Origin: Mesostigma viride
Lineage: Eukaryota > Streptophyta > Mesostigmatophyceae > Mesostigmatales > Mesostigmataceae
Direction: 5' to 3'
Length of the DNA stretch: 64,000 nt
NCBI GenBank assembly: GCA_009746045.1
Contig: RPFO01000114.1
Coordinates: 1,013,676-1,077,675 of the forward strand
Below, piece after piece: positions 1 to 10,828 of the stretch. Below the pieces are notes generated by a model that saw only the letters and a program-made list of their open reading frames with translations, did not search any database and was not told the origin of the DNA. The stretch's first letter is position 1; every line of letters starts with the position of its first letter. The position numbers and the translations under genes were made by a program.

Positions 1-1740
1 GCTATTTATGAGATATTTTGCCCAAGACAAACCACTTGTCTAAATGACCTGCCCATACATTTCTGCAAAGTTCCCCCACTTTTTTAAAAGCTGGGCTATT
101 TACATGGCCAAAATGGTCACATTTGTTTGAGTTATTAATTTTCCCGCAAAATGGGTACTTTTTTTAGCAAAAAAAAATAAATCAAATCATTAACACATCA
201 GATTGGGTCATCCATACATTTTAAATTCCACTGAGTGGGGGGAAACACACTGCCAAAATTTGAGCTCATTCTGACAAGCGTAGCTCAAGTTATTGATTTT
301 CCTGTGATGCCACCTGGGTAGACGCTAAAAGAGAATTGAGCTAGTGCTGAGCCAAAATGACATCTGTTTTGCTACCCTAGACACCCAAAAACATGCCCAC
401 TTTGATCACGGAGTGTGAGGAGGATGTCCGGAGCGTCATACGCCCCACCCCTCCATCGGCACAGCCAGCCTTGTGAGTCTACCCTTATCAACAAGGCTGG
501 TAGGACGACACGCCTGAGCAGCATATGTCATGCCTATCTCAGGCTAATAATGTGCGATTTTGTGCCAACAACCAAGTTGTTCCACCCAACAACACATTAA
601 AAACCCTGTTCCAAAATGCCCAACAAGCCGGACATGTGGAGGACCACACATGCAGTATATAAAGAGAAAATAAGCTGACTTTTTATCCAGCCAACCTGTG
701 GCTAGCTGCTCTGGTTAGCATGACAAAGGCTATCATTTACTCAGTGGGAAAGGTGAAGAGACCATTGGAACAACCTACCTGACGCATGTGCCACCAAAGC
801 ATTGTGTCCCGCAAAATGCACACTGCCTCCTTTCTAACAAGGACGAGCCACTTTCTTTAGGAGACAGGTGCCAGCTCGTCAGTGTCTGGGGAAAATGATG
901 CCGCTGCTTAGGAAGACCGCGTGAATTTCCTCGAACACAACTGTCTATAAAGCAAAAGAAATTTCAGAGAAGCATGTAAATAAAAGCATTACACCTTCCC
1001 GACAGGTTGTGGGCCACGCGCTGCAGCAAGCCAGCCACGTCACAGACGAACTTGCTAAAAAACATCCAGGAATCTAGCGATGCAGCGCCAGGACCCGCAA
1101 GTTCATGGCTGCATCTGGCCGGAAAGAAGGCAAAAAGCTTACGCTCAACGAGCTAAGAAAGCAGGAAAGCGCTATCTTAGGACGTTTAATACAAGAACGT
1201 ACCATAACGGGCATTTATTCGTGCCCAGGCGCACAAGAAAGGCCACCCTTTCATGGAGAGGTCGGGCGCGCATCGCGCAGGCCTAATGTTATCTTACCGC
1301 AAAATGACGGGAAAGGTAAGGATAGCAGCGGGAATTTTTACGGCTTTAGAAACATCATTAAACTAGCTTCCATTAGGACCATCAAAACTGGCAACAATCG
1401 ACAATCACACCTGCAGGCATCCATTATACTTTATTCATCCCGACAGAAATTCAGGCCGGACCCCCCCTGCCGATGGTAAAGAAAAAAAGCCCACGACATT
1501 ATAGATCGCAACCATCCCACCATAAAGTAGAATCAGTAACTAATTTTCTCCAACAATCGAGCATTTTTTCTGCTTTCCGCGAGCCAGATTTGTCACGTTT
1601 CGTCTAAAAGCAGTCGCCATGGCCACTTCCGCAAGGGGTGCGCGCACCGTGCACCCACTTTTCACGGTACGGAGGGTACCGCGGAATTTTTTTGGCGCGG
1701 AAAAAATTCGCCGCGCCGAGTCCCCTTAAATAAAAGGCAT
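1..1740 (+). repeat. Dispersed repeat family, copy A
   Basis: AT-rich sequence without a convincing gene. It aligns by eye, same strand, with 33.7-35.37 kb (copy B), and its right part (about 1400-1740) aligns with 38.03-38.33 kb (copy C). Shared blocks include 'ttattaattttcccgcaaaa' near 136 and 33776, 'aaaaacatgcccac' near 389, and 'gatggtaaagaaaaa' followed by 'agaatcagtaact' near 1473-1540 (also near 38100-38165). All three copies end in a block of the form 'ggtaccg', T-rich run, 'ggcgcggaaaa' (1665-1710). A short ORF at 1105-1479 lies inside the repeat and matches no family I recognise. The element class is unknown; no terminal repeats were found. Confidence 0.6.
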
Positions 1741-2460
1741 GCCTCTATCCAGATATATTTTTGGAGGCAGGTTTCTATTGCTTTTTTTAAGCTGTAGTAT
1801 TGTACGACTACGTGTCAGGCCGTTTAATTTATTCCGACTTCTACATTTTCACCGCTTGGTCCAAAAAGGATCAGTTATATACCCGACTTCTCCGTAAAAT
1901 CTCATCGACCGGGTTTAGAAACAACCCACAAACGCCGTAGATGCAGATCCAACGGAGCAAACAACGTCACGACCGACGCGGCGCCAAATTAAGTCGCCCA
2001 GGTTCCTTTTCTGCGAGCCATTTTACAACGTCGCGCCGCGTCGTGTACCCGAGCCCTTTTCTGAACGTGAGATCCAAAATCCGCTTGCCAGACCGGGAAC
2101 TCCGTCCAATACCGTCGTGCAGTACCACCGATTCACTACCATTCAAATCACCGATACCGCTGCAGGTGATACCTCTTATTTATTTTCGCCACTTAGAAAC
2201 GTCTCCGCGACACTACCGCAACTTACAGTACTTTTCGTCACCCTTTCAAGACATGTTTTCGTACAATACTACAAATTCACGCCAATCGAAATTCGCCTCC
2301 AAACATGTATCTCGATAGAGTCATGCCTCTTATTTAATTTCAAGGTACCTTAATTTCAAGGGCTAGTTAATCTCGGCCCCCGCCTTCCGCTAATTTGCTA
2401 ATTTGCTAAAAAGGAGCCAATTTTACCCCGACTGCCATGTAATGTTGTTTGTAATGTTCA

Positions 2461-2521
2461 GTTCCAGGATCTGATCCAAACCTGGAGGATATGGGGTGGG
2501 GTTCGATTCCCCAGCTGACCT
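2461..2521 (+). other. tRNA-like B-box segment (possible SINE head)
   Basis: A perfect T-arm lies at 2497-2513: stem TGGGG/CCCCA around the loop TTCGATT, with a B-box-like GTTCGATTCC at 2501-2510, followed by GCTGACC as a possible 3' acceptor strand. No matching 5' acceptor strand or anticodon arm is visible, so this is not an intact tRNA gene. A tRNA-derived SINE head is the likeliest reading. Confidence 0.35.
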
Positions 2522-3800
2522 CAGCCTGGCATGTGTGAATCCTGAGTTTATCTCTCAGTGAGGTCATGGGCTCCCCAGTTTGGCTAACATTTGTCAGGGC
2601 TCTCTAAGTCTTTGGAGGATTTAAAAGAGAAAGGAGGCTTCGTGGTGGGCGCCAAATGAACGGGCGCCTGTGATAACTGGAAGACCAGGAACTCACAATA
2701 GTACGTTCATGGACTCCTCTATATCCAAGCTCCTCTGACTAAGTGAAGACCTACCTTTAATCTGCACCAGGTTCCCAAAGAAAGGGTTGGGATGTCATGT
2801 GGGTCAGAGGGTAACCTTTGAACCAATGAGCAGGCCTAGAGCTCTAGTCTTGGGTGGTACCTCAAGTTCCAAAAGAAAGGGCAGGTCTGGTCTCTGGGAG
2901 AGATCAGATGTCTGTGGCTTTTGGGGGCAGTGGCTGATAGGTTCTTAGTCTGGTCCAAGCTCGATCAATACAAGAAAGGGTTGGAGTTATCATATTGGGG
3001 CACCAATGTGCTAGTTGGATGCAGGTTGAGGAGACCGTTCCAACGCCGTGCCAACCGCCTCAAACAGACAAGGGACTAGAAAGATACAGTCAGGTCCCGA
3101 AGTACTGCCGACCGGTGGGCGGTGGCGGTGCACTCTCAGGGCACAGTGGACAGGACACGTGGCAGGCAGGGCCTGCACAGGCTTATCCTGCACCATCACG
3201 TGACTGTGGTACACAGGGTACTGAGGACGCAACGGTCCTGCACATGGCTAGTAGAAGCCAGTAGCCAGCCACCAGGTCTGCAAGGATGCGGTGAATCTGT
3301 GCAGAGCTGTGGCAGGTCCTGTGCTAGCCTAGACACAGGATGGCCAGAGATTCTTGTGTGTTGCCCGCAACGAGGATGCAGGGTAACGATACGGGGCTCT
3401 GGCAAGGTAGCGGTGCACACTGAGCGTTGCTCATCAGTGACCGAGGAACAAGGATGAAACGAGGTAGCATATAGCTCGTCAGGCCGAACGAGGCAATGAA
3501 TGAGCGTCTTCACACACGAACCTTGGTCGTCACAACGAGTGGCGAGCCTGTCCTATCGAGGATCGCGTAGGCCTGGTGTGAGGATAAAGGTTGCTAGCCA
3601 AGCAGCCTAGCGTCATTCGATCCACTGGCCAGCAAGACTCACAAGCTCGCTGACGAGTTGCTGTGCAAATCCTATATAATCGCCTCGCGAGTTAGATATC
3701 GAAGCTTCCCGGGATTAATATCGAATTAGTAATTCGATGCGGAAGTAAAGCCCTAGTTAGCAAGCCGCTTGAGATTTCGCCCCACGCTCAAAGGTTTTAA
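2522..3800. other. No gene recognised
   Basis: Overlapping short ORFs on both strands lack recognisable domains. A TATA-like 'ctatataa' sits near 3670. The region could be part of a decayed retroelement, but no terminal repeat pair was found. Confidence 0.4.
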
Positions 3801-3804
3801 TTAA

Positions 3805-3840
3805 CCCATAGTCCGCTGATCACAACTATGGGTCGACCCA
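3805..3840 (+). other. Solo piggyBac-type terminus
   Basis: TTAA at 3801-3804 is followed by CCCATAGTCCG (3805-3815), identical to the terminal 11 bp of the piggyBac element at 27868-30744. No partner end was found nearby. A 26-bp perfect palindrome at 3822-3847 follows, centred on GTCGAC and containing two further CCCATAG/CTATGGG motifs. It overlaps the left end of the adjoining MITE. Confidence 0.45.
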
Positions 3841-3842
3841 TA

Positions 3843-4503
3843 GTTGTACGTGCAAGCTACTGCTTATAATTTTTATGCGGAAAACATTTTTGCTAAGGTT
3901 AACGCATAATTATAGACTTACATCCTGCGCAGGATCATGCATGTAAGCCCACAATATGTGGACGCCCCCCGCGGGCTAGACTAGCTAATAGCCCTAGCTT
4001 GTATCCATTGGTAGTCACTGCCGCCATGGCAGCCATGCTTAGAACGTTTGCCTAGCCGTGCCAACATACCTAGTCACGTGCACCGCTAACGCACGGTACA
4101 CAACCAGCCATGTAGCCTTATAGCTTAGTCCTTGTTGTACAGCCATGCTACGTCTTGGCTATGATCAGTTTACTCGCCCACGCTCCATGTTATGTGATGC
4201 TCACATGGGTCTTATTGCAGTAATTGCACCCACAGAATCATTGCCGGATCGTTAGCGTGTGACCCGTTTAGCTAACGTGCCCGAATGCAGCTGTGGCATG
4301 CCTTTGGCATGAAGGAGACTGGGGGTCTCTGCCCTTTCTCCTGTTGTGCACACACAGGGATTAAAAGCACTTCGGTGCTCCGTGACTCCCCAACAGGAGC
4401 ACGAGTTTAATTAATTAATGAATGAATGCATGTAAGTCTATGCGTCAACCTTAGCAAAAAGGTTTTCCGCATATTAAAAAGTATAAGCAGTAGCTTGTAC
4501 AAC
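3843..4503. mobile_element. Foldback MITE with TA flanks, interrupted
   Basis: The left arm (3843-3930) and right arm (4433-4503) are inverted copies: both, read inward, begin GTTGTAC and share 'aagctactgcttat', 'atgcggaaaac', 'tttttgctaaggtt' and 'agacttacat'. TA dinucleotides flank both ends (3841-3842, 4504-4505), as expected for Tc1/mariner-type target duplication. Without the inserted retroposon the element would be only about 170 bp and almost fully palindromic. It has no coding capacity. Confidence 0.65.
3948..4436 (+). mobile_element. SINE-like retroposon nested in the MITE
   Basis: The sequence is flanked by an 11-bp direct repeat ATGCATGTAAG at 3937-3947 and 4426-4436; the second copy is included here. 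The 3' end carries 'gtgctccgtgactcccc' and 'ggagcacgag' (about 4376-4405), then TTAATTAATTAATG. This is the same terminal motif and tail seen on the LINE copies at 18.5, 21.1, 22.5 and 26.5 kb. The upstream 400 bp do not resemble those LINEs, which suggests a SINE that borrows the LINE 3' end. No clear pol III boxes were found. Confidence 0.55.
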
Positions 4504-4507
4504 TATT

Positions 4508-5411
4508 AGTGCGGCGAGAGGCTATCATCTGCCGGCCGGGTGGGCTGGGCTGCGATGGGGCAGGCCGTCTGCACTGCGATGACGCCGGGAACTGCGCGGC
4601 CAGGGCGTCGGTTTGGGCGGTGATGGCTTTGAGCTTCTTGACGAGCAGGCCGCACTTGCCCTCCACCTGGTTCAGGCGAGACAGAAGTGCAGTGTGTGTC
4701 TCAGATGCCTGCGCCGCGGCCGGTGTGCAGCGCCATGAACTGTCATGCAGAGGTTGGAGCTTGTGGGCAACCCTGGTTTCCACATTGGAGACCCGGGCCT
4801 CCACCGTATTGTCAGAGCGTGGCCGGTGTTCAGTGATGTCAGCCGCTATTATAGCTCGGCCACTGGCAGCGGCCAGGTCACGTGCTCCTCCAACACTGCG
4901 CGGAGGTCATCCTTGCAGAGGGAGGAAGCCGAGACGGCGGCTGGCTGCACGGGGGCTGGGGTGCGGAGCGTTCTGGTGATGTGGCTTAGGCGAGGCTGGA
5001 ATTGGCTGGTCAAAATAATCAGGCGTAACTTTGAGTGCTTCGTTACAAGCATAGAGCCAGGACATCATTGTCTCCATTGTAGTCGATAATAGCCGCCCCC
5101 TTCTGGGGCACAAAGCGCTTCTGTTCCTGTTCGAGGAACTTGAGAATCTCAATGCATTCCTGCGGCGCCAATTCTCGCCACTCGGTGATTAGGAGAAGCG
5201 TGAGTCGCCAGGGAAGAAATGGCTGCATTTGCGATCGTGGCAGGGTTTCTTGGGCTCTGACAGGCGAGGCGCTTGGCGATGGTTTGGCGGGTATTAAGCC
5301 AGGCGGCTTGGCAAGGGCAGGGGCAAGAGGGTTGCATGGGCTGGGCGCTTGGAAGCCTTTCCAGCTCCTTTTCCAGCCCTCGTTTAGCTTTCGGAGTCGC
5401 CAGGTTGGCAA
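4508..5411 (-). pseudogene. Retroelement ORF1-like relic
   Basis: Two degenerate minus-strand reading frames (5411 to 5043, and 4804 to 4508) carry a Pro/Ala-rich segment, a short 'ITEWRELAPQECIEILKFLE' helix region and a heptad-like segment 'HTALLSRLNQVEGKCGLLVK'. This looks like the coiled-coil part of a non-LTR ORF1 protein. Stops and frame changes separate the two parts. There is no zinc knuckle, so the assignment rests on general character and on the retroelement-rich setting. Confidence 0.35.
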
Positions 5412-5622
5412 ATACGTGTACGGGTATTTTATTCCGGGCCTTAAAATACGTTAAAATACACGGGGAGGGTTAAATACAGATAATAAAATACGGATAAAAT
5501 ACGGATAAAATACGCGACTGCATTTCTAAGGGTTTTTATAATAGGGCATGCATCCACGTGGAAAACACTGCCGCATTGACAGTAAAGTGAAGTAAATAAT
5601 GAGCTAGACTGTCTAATCACCA

Positions 5623-5652
5623 AGAAAATGTCCTCAAATGAGGACATTTTCT
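5623..5652. repeat. Perfect 14-bp hairpin, copy 1
   Basis: Arms AGAAAATGTCCTCA (5623-5636) and TGAGGACATTTTCT (5639-5652) are exact inverted repeats with a 2-nt spacer. The 20-bp core ATGTCCTCAAATGAGGACAT recurs exactly at 7325-7344. Confidence 0.7.
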
Positions 5653-7324
5653 AGCATGGATACCATTTGTAATAACTAACACATGTCAACACATCCATGG
5701 GTACGGCATGGAACCATGTTCATTTATGATATGTTCAAGAGTTGCAATGCTTAACATCCATGAAATATGATCATTGTATAATTGTTTACGATTTATGAAT
5801 GCAGGGGGGTCGCTACGCGAGTGACCAAATAGCACTCAAGTCAACAATATGCCAAGAAAGAAGGCATGGCCAGGTCATGGCTGGTCCTGAAAATGCACCC
5901 AGGGTGCCCACAACATGTCTATGTTACACCCTCGCAGTCCTAGACCCTGCAGCCTGCCAGGGGGGGGGCACAAAATGTAACTGGCAGCCAGGGACCATGG
6001 TGCAGGCCAAACAGCGGGTGTAAAGCTAGCTCAGTCCAAAGAGTGAAATATGATGCAAATACTTGCCAAGGTTAGGTCCATGATCGTTTGTAGAGGCTCG
6101 GCTGCCACCACGGTGCTAAACCATCATGTTGAACCCTTACGTTATATATGAAACATATACTGCAAAGAGGCACAAGTTGTAACACAAGCACAATGTAAAC
6201 ATGACAAGCTCAAGTTTCTGAGCCAGTCTTGATCACTTGGACATGAGTTGAAGCATTAGAAACATACGGGCAACATACCAGCAAGCCTTGAAAAACTTCT
6301 CAGCAACAAGGCAGCATATGTGTTGAATCAAACTAGCACATCGCAATTAAGCACAGCGACTTCTACTCGCTGCTGTTTTGATAACGCAAGGCCGTTTACC
6401 TTTTCAGTGACGCAACGGGAAAAGAAAGTACCGCCCAGCAAACTTCCGTTATCCCCCGGACATAAACGTAATCAAAACCACGAAGTTGGGCATTGAAAGC
6501 AACCGGAATTATCACGTCTGCGGGAGTTATAGGTTACAATCGCTTACTTAGAACGATGCGGTTGAGAATGGCAGTCGGATCCTTGTTCTTTACGTGCGCC
6601 CAGGCCGCCAGCTGCGCGGGCCAGCTCAAGAAATATATATTAAAGGACGGTGACGCGTGGGAAGCACCAAGCCTTGCGGCAAAAGAAAAATATGGCTCGC
6701 GCTCGCCCTGGTTTTCGCCAGGCGCGACTGCGACATCACGACGAAAAAATAGAGACTCTTTGACGCATGCAACTGCCCAGGTCCCTCTTCTCCCCATGTC
6801 GCCCATAAGCCCAGAAGCGTACCATAACCCATACTCGCGATATCCGCAGCGCCTGGGCGGAAAAAGAAATTGTAAAACCGAACTGCGAACTGACCTATCA
6901 TGCGATCTACGTAGCTCTCAGATTTTCTTCAACAATGCCAAAATCCGTTCATGAACAAAATTTTCGACATATACAAAGCACCTGCACGTGAAGAATAGCA
7001 TCTTCGAAATCACTAGATGACGATCTAAAATGCTGTCTTCGTCCGGGGCAAAATGATGCCCTATAACATTCAGGCAAGCCTCGGAACTGGCACGACCCCA
7101 TAGCCGCCACTCGACAAAACACTCGATTGCATTGCGATGTTCTTGCTATTGTAGGTACTTTTCGTCGCCTCATATTTTCCAGGTACGGTCGACCCCTGTC
7201 GACCCCAGGGGCTTGGCGCGCTCAGTACCTATCCCAGTTTCGCGCCAAAACCCACCAAGTGACCCTAGGACCAAATTTGGCGCCAAAACCGCGCCCCTGA
7301 CCCCCCCCGTCTCAAACGAGGACT

Positions 7325-7344
7325 ATGTCCTCAAATGAGGACAT
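7325..7344. repeat. Perfect hairpin, copy 2
   Basis: This is the same 20-bp core as at 5628-5647. The flanking bases differ, so the core itself appears to be the conserved unit. Confidence 0.7.
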
Positions 7345-9017
7345 TTGGTTTTTGGACACTAGAGGGCCACCACTACTGACTTGGACTCTTGCTCTACCCA
7401 GAATACTGTATGGATACCAGCTGTTGAGGTTTATGATGGCTGGGAACCCCTTGTTGTCATAAGGAGTAATCTGCGAGCCTGGGCCTACTGTAATGCTCCA
7501 TCTGTAGGTTTTTTTCCCCCTGGAGGTTTTGTCCTCTCCTGGAGAGGAGGTTTTACTTCAGATTTGGGTTTTCCCTACAGCAGGTTACACAAACCATGCA
7601 ATAATGATCAAGATGCAAATTCCAGTGTTACGAGTCAGCCCACCGCCTCCCCGACCTCTAGCAACCCTAGACACACTAGTATCCTTGACGGTACCAATAA
7701 CCACTAGCTTGTTGGAGGTGGCTGAGCCTGCAAAAGACTGTGTGGGCTCTTTCTTCAGTATGACATTATACATTCACTTACAACTCCGTAAATTACACCT
7801 TAATCAGTACAACAACGACCAAATCCGTTAGCCACACTAACCTAAAGAGCCCAATTGACGAGGGTTATCACGTAGCTAGCTGGACTAACAATATTCACGG
7901 CCATGGAAACCCTAAATTCTGAGCTCACGGCACACTGGGTACGCACGGGCCGTCGGGCCTCCAAATGTCGGCCCATTATCGACGACCTACATAGGTACAG
8001 GTTTGAAACTGAACACCGTACTTGCCACCGTAGATCTCACGTGTACTTGGCAGTAAGTTATTATCTTGGGTACGCAACAGCCACAATGCCGTTGGTACAG
8101 CAACAGGGCCACAACTCAGGCACCGGACCAAGACACCTACTAACAGTCGTCACATTTGCCCCAGCTATAAAGTACGCAGCGCGGCGCGACTGCACCGACC
8201 CACAGTACTGTACTGCTGTACGATTAATTGCCACGTCACAAGGCCCGGTAACAACCGGTCAAAAGGTCCTAATAACTACACGTAAGCCTAGGAAAGTCAA
8301 CGGACTGTTTCGGAATGGCTGAGGCAACCAAGGACCTAATTAATTTACGTCCGTAACACAATTAACAAAAGTTACGCGACGTAACACGCTACTCCCGATC
8401 GGAGGACTATACGTAGAAAGGTCCGAACGCAGCGGACGGAACGCCAAACTTACGGCACTGTAACTAAACAGATTTGTTACGTGCCGTAACACCTCCCCCG
8501 GCCCCCCACAAGCCCTCTCCCTACGCCAGGAGAGCAAGGCCACACAGGCACAAACAAATAGAACATGAAAGGACGGTAGGCATAGTACAGCTATCGCACT
8601 CACGTGTCAATAACACAACCAATCAGCTTTCCAGTTCCCCAGGGAGGGCCGAATCAACCGCGAGTCCACCACCAATCGGTGCGGGGCTTACCATCGCAAG
8701 CCTACGATGGCTTCCCACGACTGCCTGCGCTGGGGGAAGCGCTTGCCGGGCCGGCAACTGGGCAGGGCAAGCGAGTACGAAACAGCTCACACCAAGTACT
8801 ATAAGGTACCGACCAATCATATCAGAGACAATCTGAGTGCACATGCTTACTACATACCGAGGGACACAGTCCGTCCCTGGGTCGAGCGTAAGCTAAGGTT
8901 CTCGATCCCTACAAGTCAATCAACCAATCCACCATCTCAATTAATATTGTCTAGCCACCCACGGTCCTTAATTTGGGACTTTGTCCTAAATTTAGGACCA
9001 ATTTACTATAACCGAGG

Positions 9018-9139
9018 TACCGGGGGGGGGGGGTTCACTATATGGACCGTACCCCATGTGGACCGTACCCGGCATGATGTACCGGACCGTGGTACCGGCA
9101 CATGGTACCCGGATTCCGTACCCGGGTACCGGGTATAAT
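9018..9139. repeat. GTACC/GGTAC-rich degenerate repeat
   Basis: At least eight copies of GTACC or GGTACC lie within about 120 bp, next to a 12-G run. Similar GGTACCGCG motifs occur at the right edge of the dispersed repeats (1670, 35300, 38285), so this may be a diverged relative. Confidence 0.4.
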
Positions 9140-10231
9140 GGCGGGAAACTAGGTACCTCGACCAAAAATATAACCCATTTTCGAGCGAAAAAGTGGGTGC
9201 GGGAATGATCTGAGGTGGATATGGCGACCTGACAATCGTGGCCGGCGTTTTCACGTGCGTTTATCATTTCGGGCGCCCAGTAGCAAAAACGAAAGGTTGT
9301 TAGTTATGCTTAAAGGCTGTGAAAATTTTCTGCGCAAGTTTTTATGTGTAGCGCTGTAGCACAGCGGCACAACACAAATGGGTCGCAGATCGCCTGCTCG
9401 CGGAGGGTCGATTTTGGCACAAAAATGTTAGTGTATTAGCAATGGTGGGGCGAATCAAGCCAGGAAATTTGTGTGGACGATTTTGATTATAGTCTGGAGC
9501 TTAGAAACGGAGTATTTGACATGGGAGCGCCTGGGCCGTGATATTCTTGCCCGATTTCCTTTGTCGACCATGTTTTAGGGACGTTCAGGCTGGGCAGCGA
9601 CTTTATAGGTCTTCACTTTCGGTATTTCTTGGACCTAGAACGCAGCACAAGCTTGGTTTATATCATTTTCGAACCGGTTGGCCAGCTTTGGTGCGCTCTG
9701 CTCTCGGAAAGCTGACCTCGCTGCGGATTTCAGCGACTTTTTTGCAACCATCTGGAATGAGGCGACGTAAGTAGCAGGTACGTGCCGGGGTGTCCTAGAT
9801 CATGAGTGTAACTGGCAACGCTGTCGTGGTGTTTTGAGTCAGCCAGCTATGCCTAAAAAGAGGGGACGCTCTCTGTGCACATAACTGTCACACATAGTTG
9901 GTTTACGTCATACAATTTTTTACGTCTCTATCTTCATCGTCCGCTGCAGCTAAAACACACATGCGTAAGAGCAGTTTTACTCATGTGGAAGTTATAAGCC
10001 ATGGTCCTATGGCCTGCAGTCGTTCAGGGTGTTCTCAGACAGTATATACAGTATGGTTTACGTGTTACATGCACCCTGAATTCGCTCACAAAGCGTTGCA
10101 TGTTATCACAACGTTGTTTTGTAACTTGATTTGGCTGCATTCATGTGTTAGTTGCAATGCAAATGCAATGTTTTTTCATCGCTGGGTGGTGGCCAGCATG
10201 TCCGTGATGTCAAAGAAGGTTTGGCATAAGC

Positions 10232-10603
10232 TTAGAGAAAGTTTACCACAAGGGGTGGGCCATGTTCAAGCCGGGCAACCTCAGCAACCATGCAACAGTA
10301 TATTGCATTACCTGCACCATCTGTGACACCGGCGGTCAGGGACCCCAGGGCCCCAAACTCCTCCAAGACAAAGGGAACCACACGGGGGTGCCCGACGTCG
10401 CCATAGGCCGTGAGCTTGGCCCGCTCAGCCTGACCCGCCATACAGCCCGCCGCCTGGGATGCACCAACCACATGGCTAAGAGCCCAAGGGGCGAGCCACA
10501 GAAACGTCAATGACCAAGTGCCGGCCGCCTCCCTCCGAGTCCAGAACCACGATGTCAGGTCGGTGGTTCGGGGAGTAGAAAGCCGCGATTTGTAAGAGTC
10601 CAT
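10232..10603 (-). pseudogene. Retroelement 3' coding relic
   Basis: On the minus strand, one frame gives 'RPDIVVLDSEGGGRHLVIDV', the type of sequence found downstream of reverse transcriptase in many LINE and LTR-like elements. Another frame gives 'VVPFVLEEFGALGSLTA'. A related 'HFVLEEFGAMGPKTAEFF' occurs inside the insertion at 31.1-31.7 kb, so both come from one family. The frames are shifted relative to each other, so the copy is dead. Confidence 0.5.
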
Positions 10604-10828
10604 TACAAGCTCCTCTTAAATTTAGCCGTACTCTTTATTTGGCGCCCAGCCACATTGACTGGAGAAACTTTGGTGCAGTACAATAGCTGTCTCACTTTAC
10701 TTATACTAAGGGAGACAACCGACATGCTAAATGCTGGGCTTTGCACATACACAGTTGTCTCACCCAGTAACTACAGGCTCTCTCTAACAATGCCAGACAT
10801 AGTTATCTCAGACAACCAGACTCTTTAA

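Larger units (their letters stand above)
5412..10231. other. Gene-poor AT-rich region
   Basis: No ORF here shows a recognisable domain. Visible structure is limited to repeated 'aaaatacg' motifs (about 5428-5512), two copies of a perfect hairpin (5623-5652, 7325-7344), a related imperfect hairpin near 8973-8993, and a GTACC-rich segment at 9018-9139. Confidence 0.5.

Noticed and set aside
3000-3700. Possible LTR with TATA box and 'tggggcaccaatgtg' start
   Set aside because: No second LTR, no primer-binding site that I could justify and no gag or pol coding adjacent.
3690-3740. Cluster of restriction-like sites (aagcttcccggg) suggesting vector sequence
   Set aside because: A single short coincidence with no vector backbone on either side.
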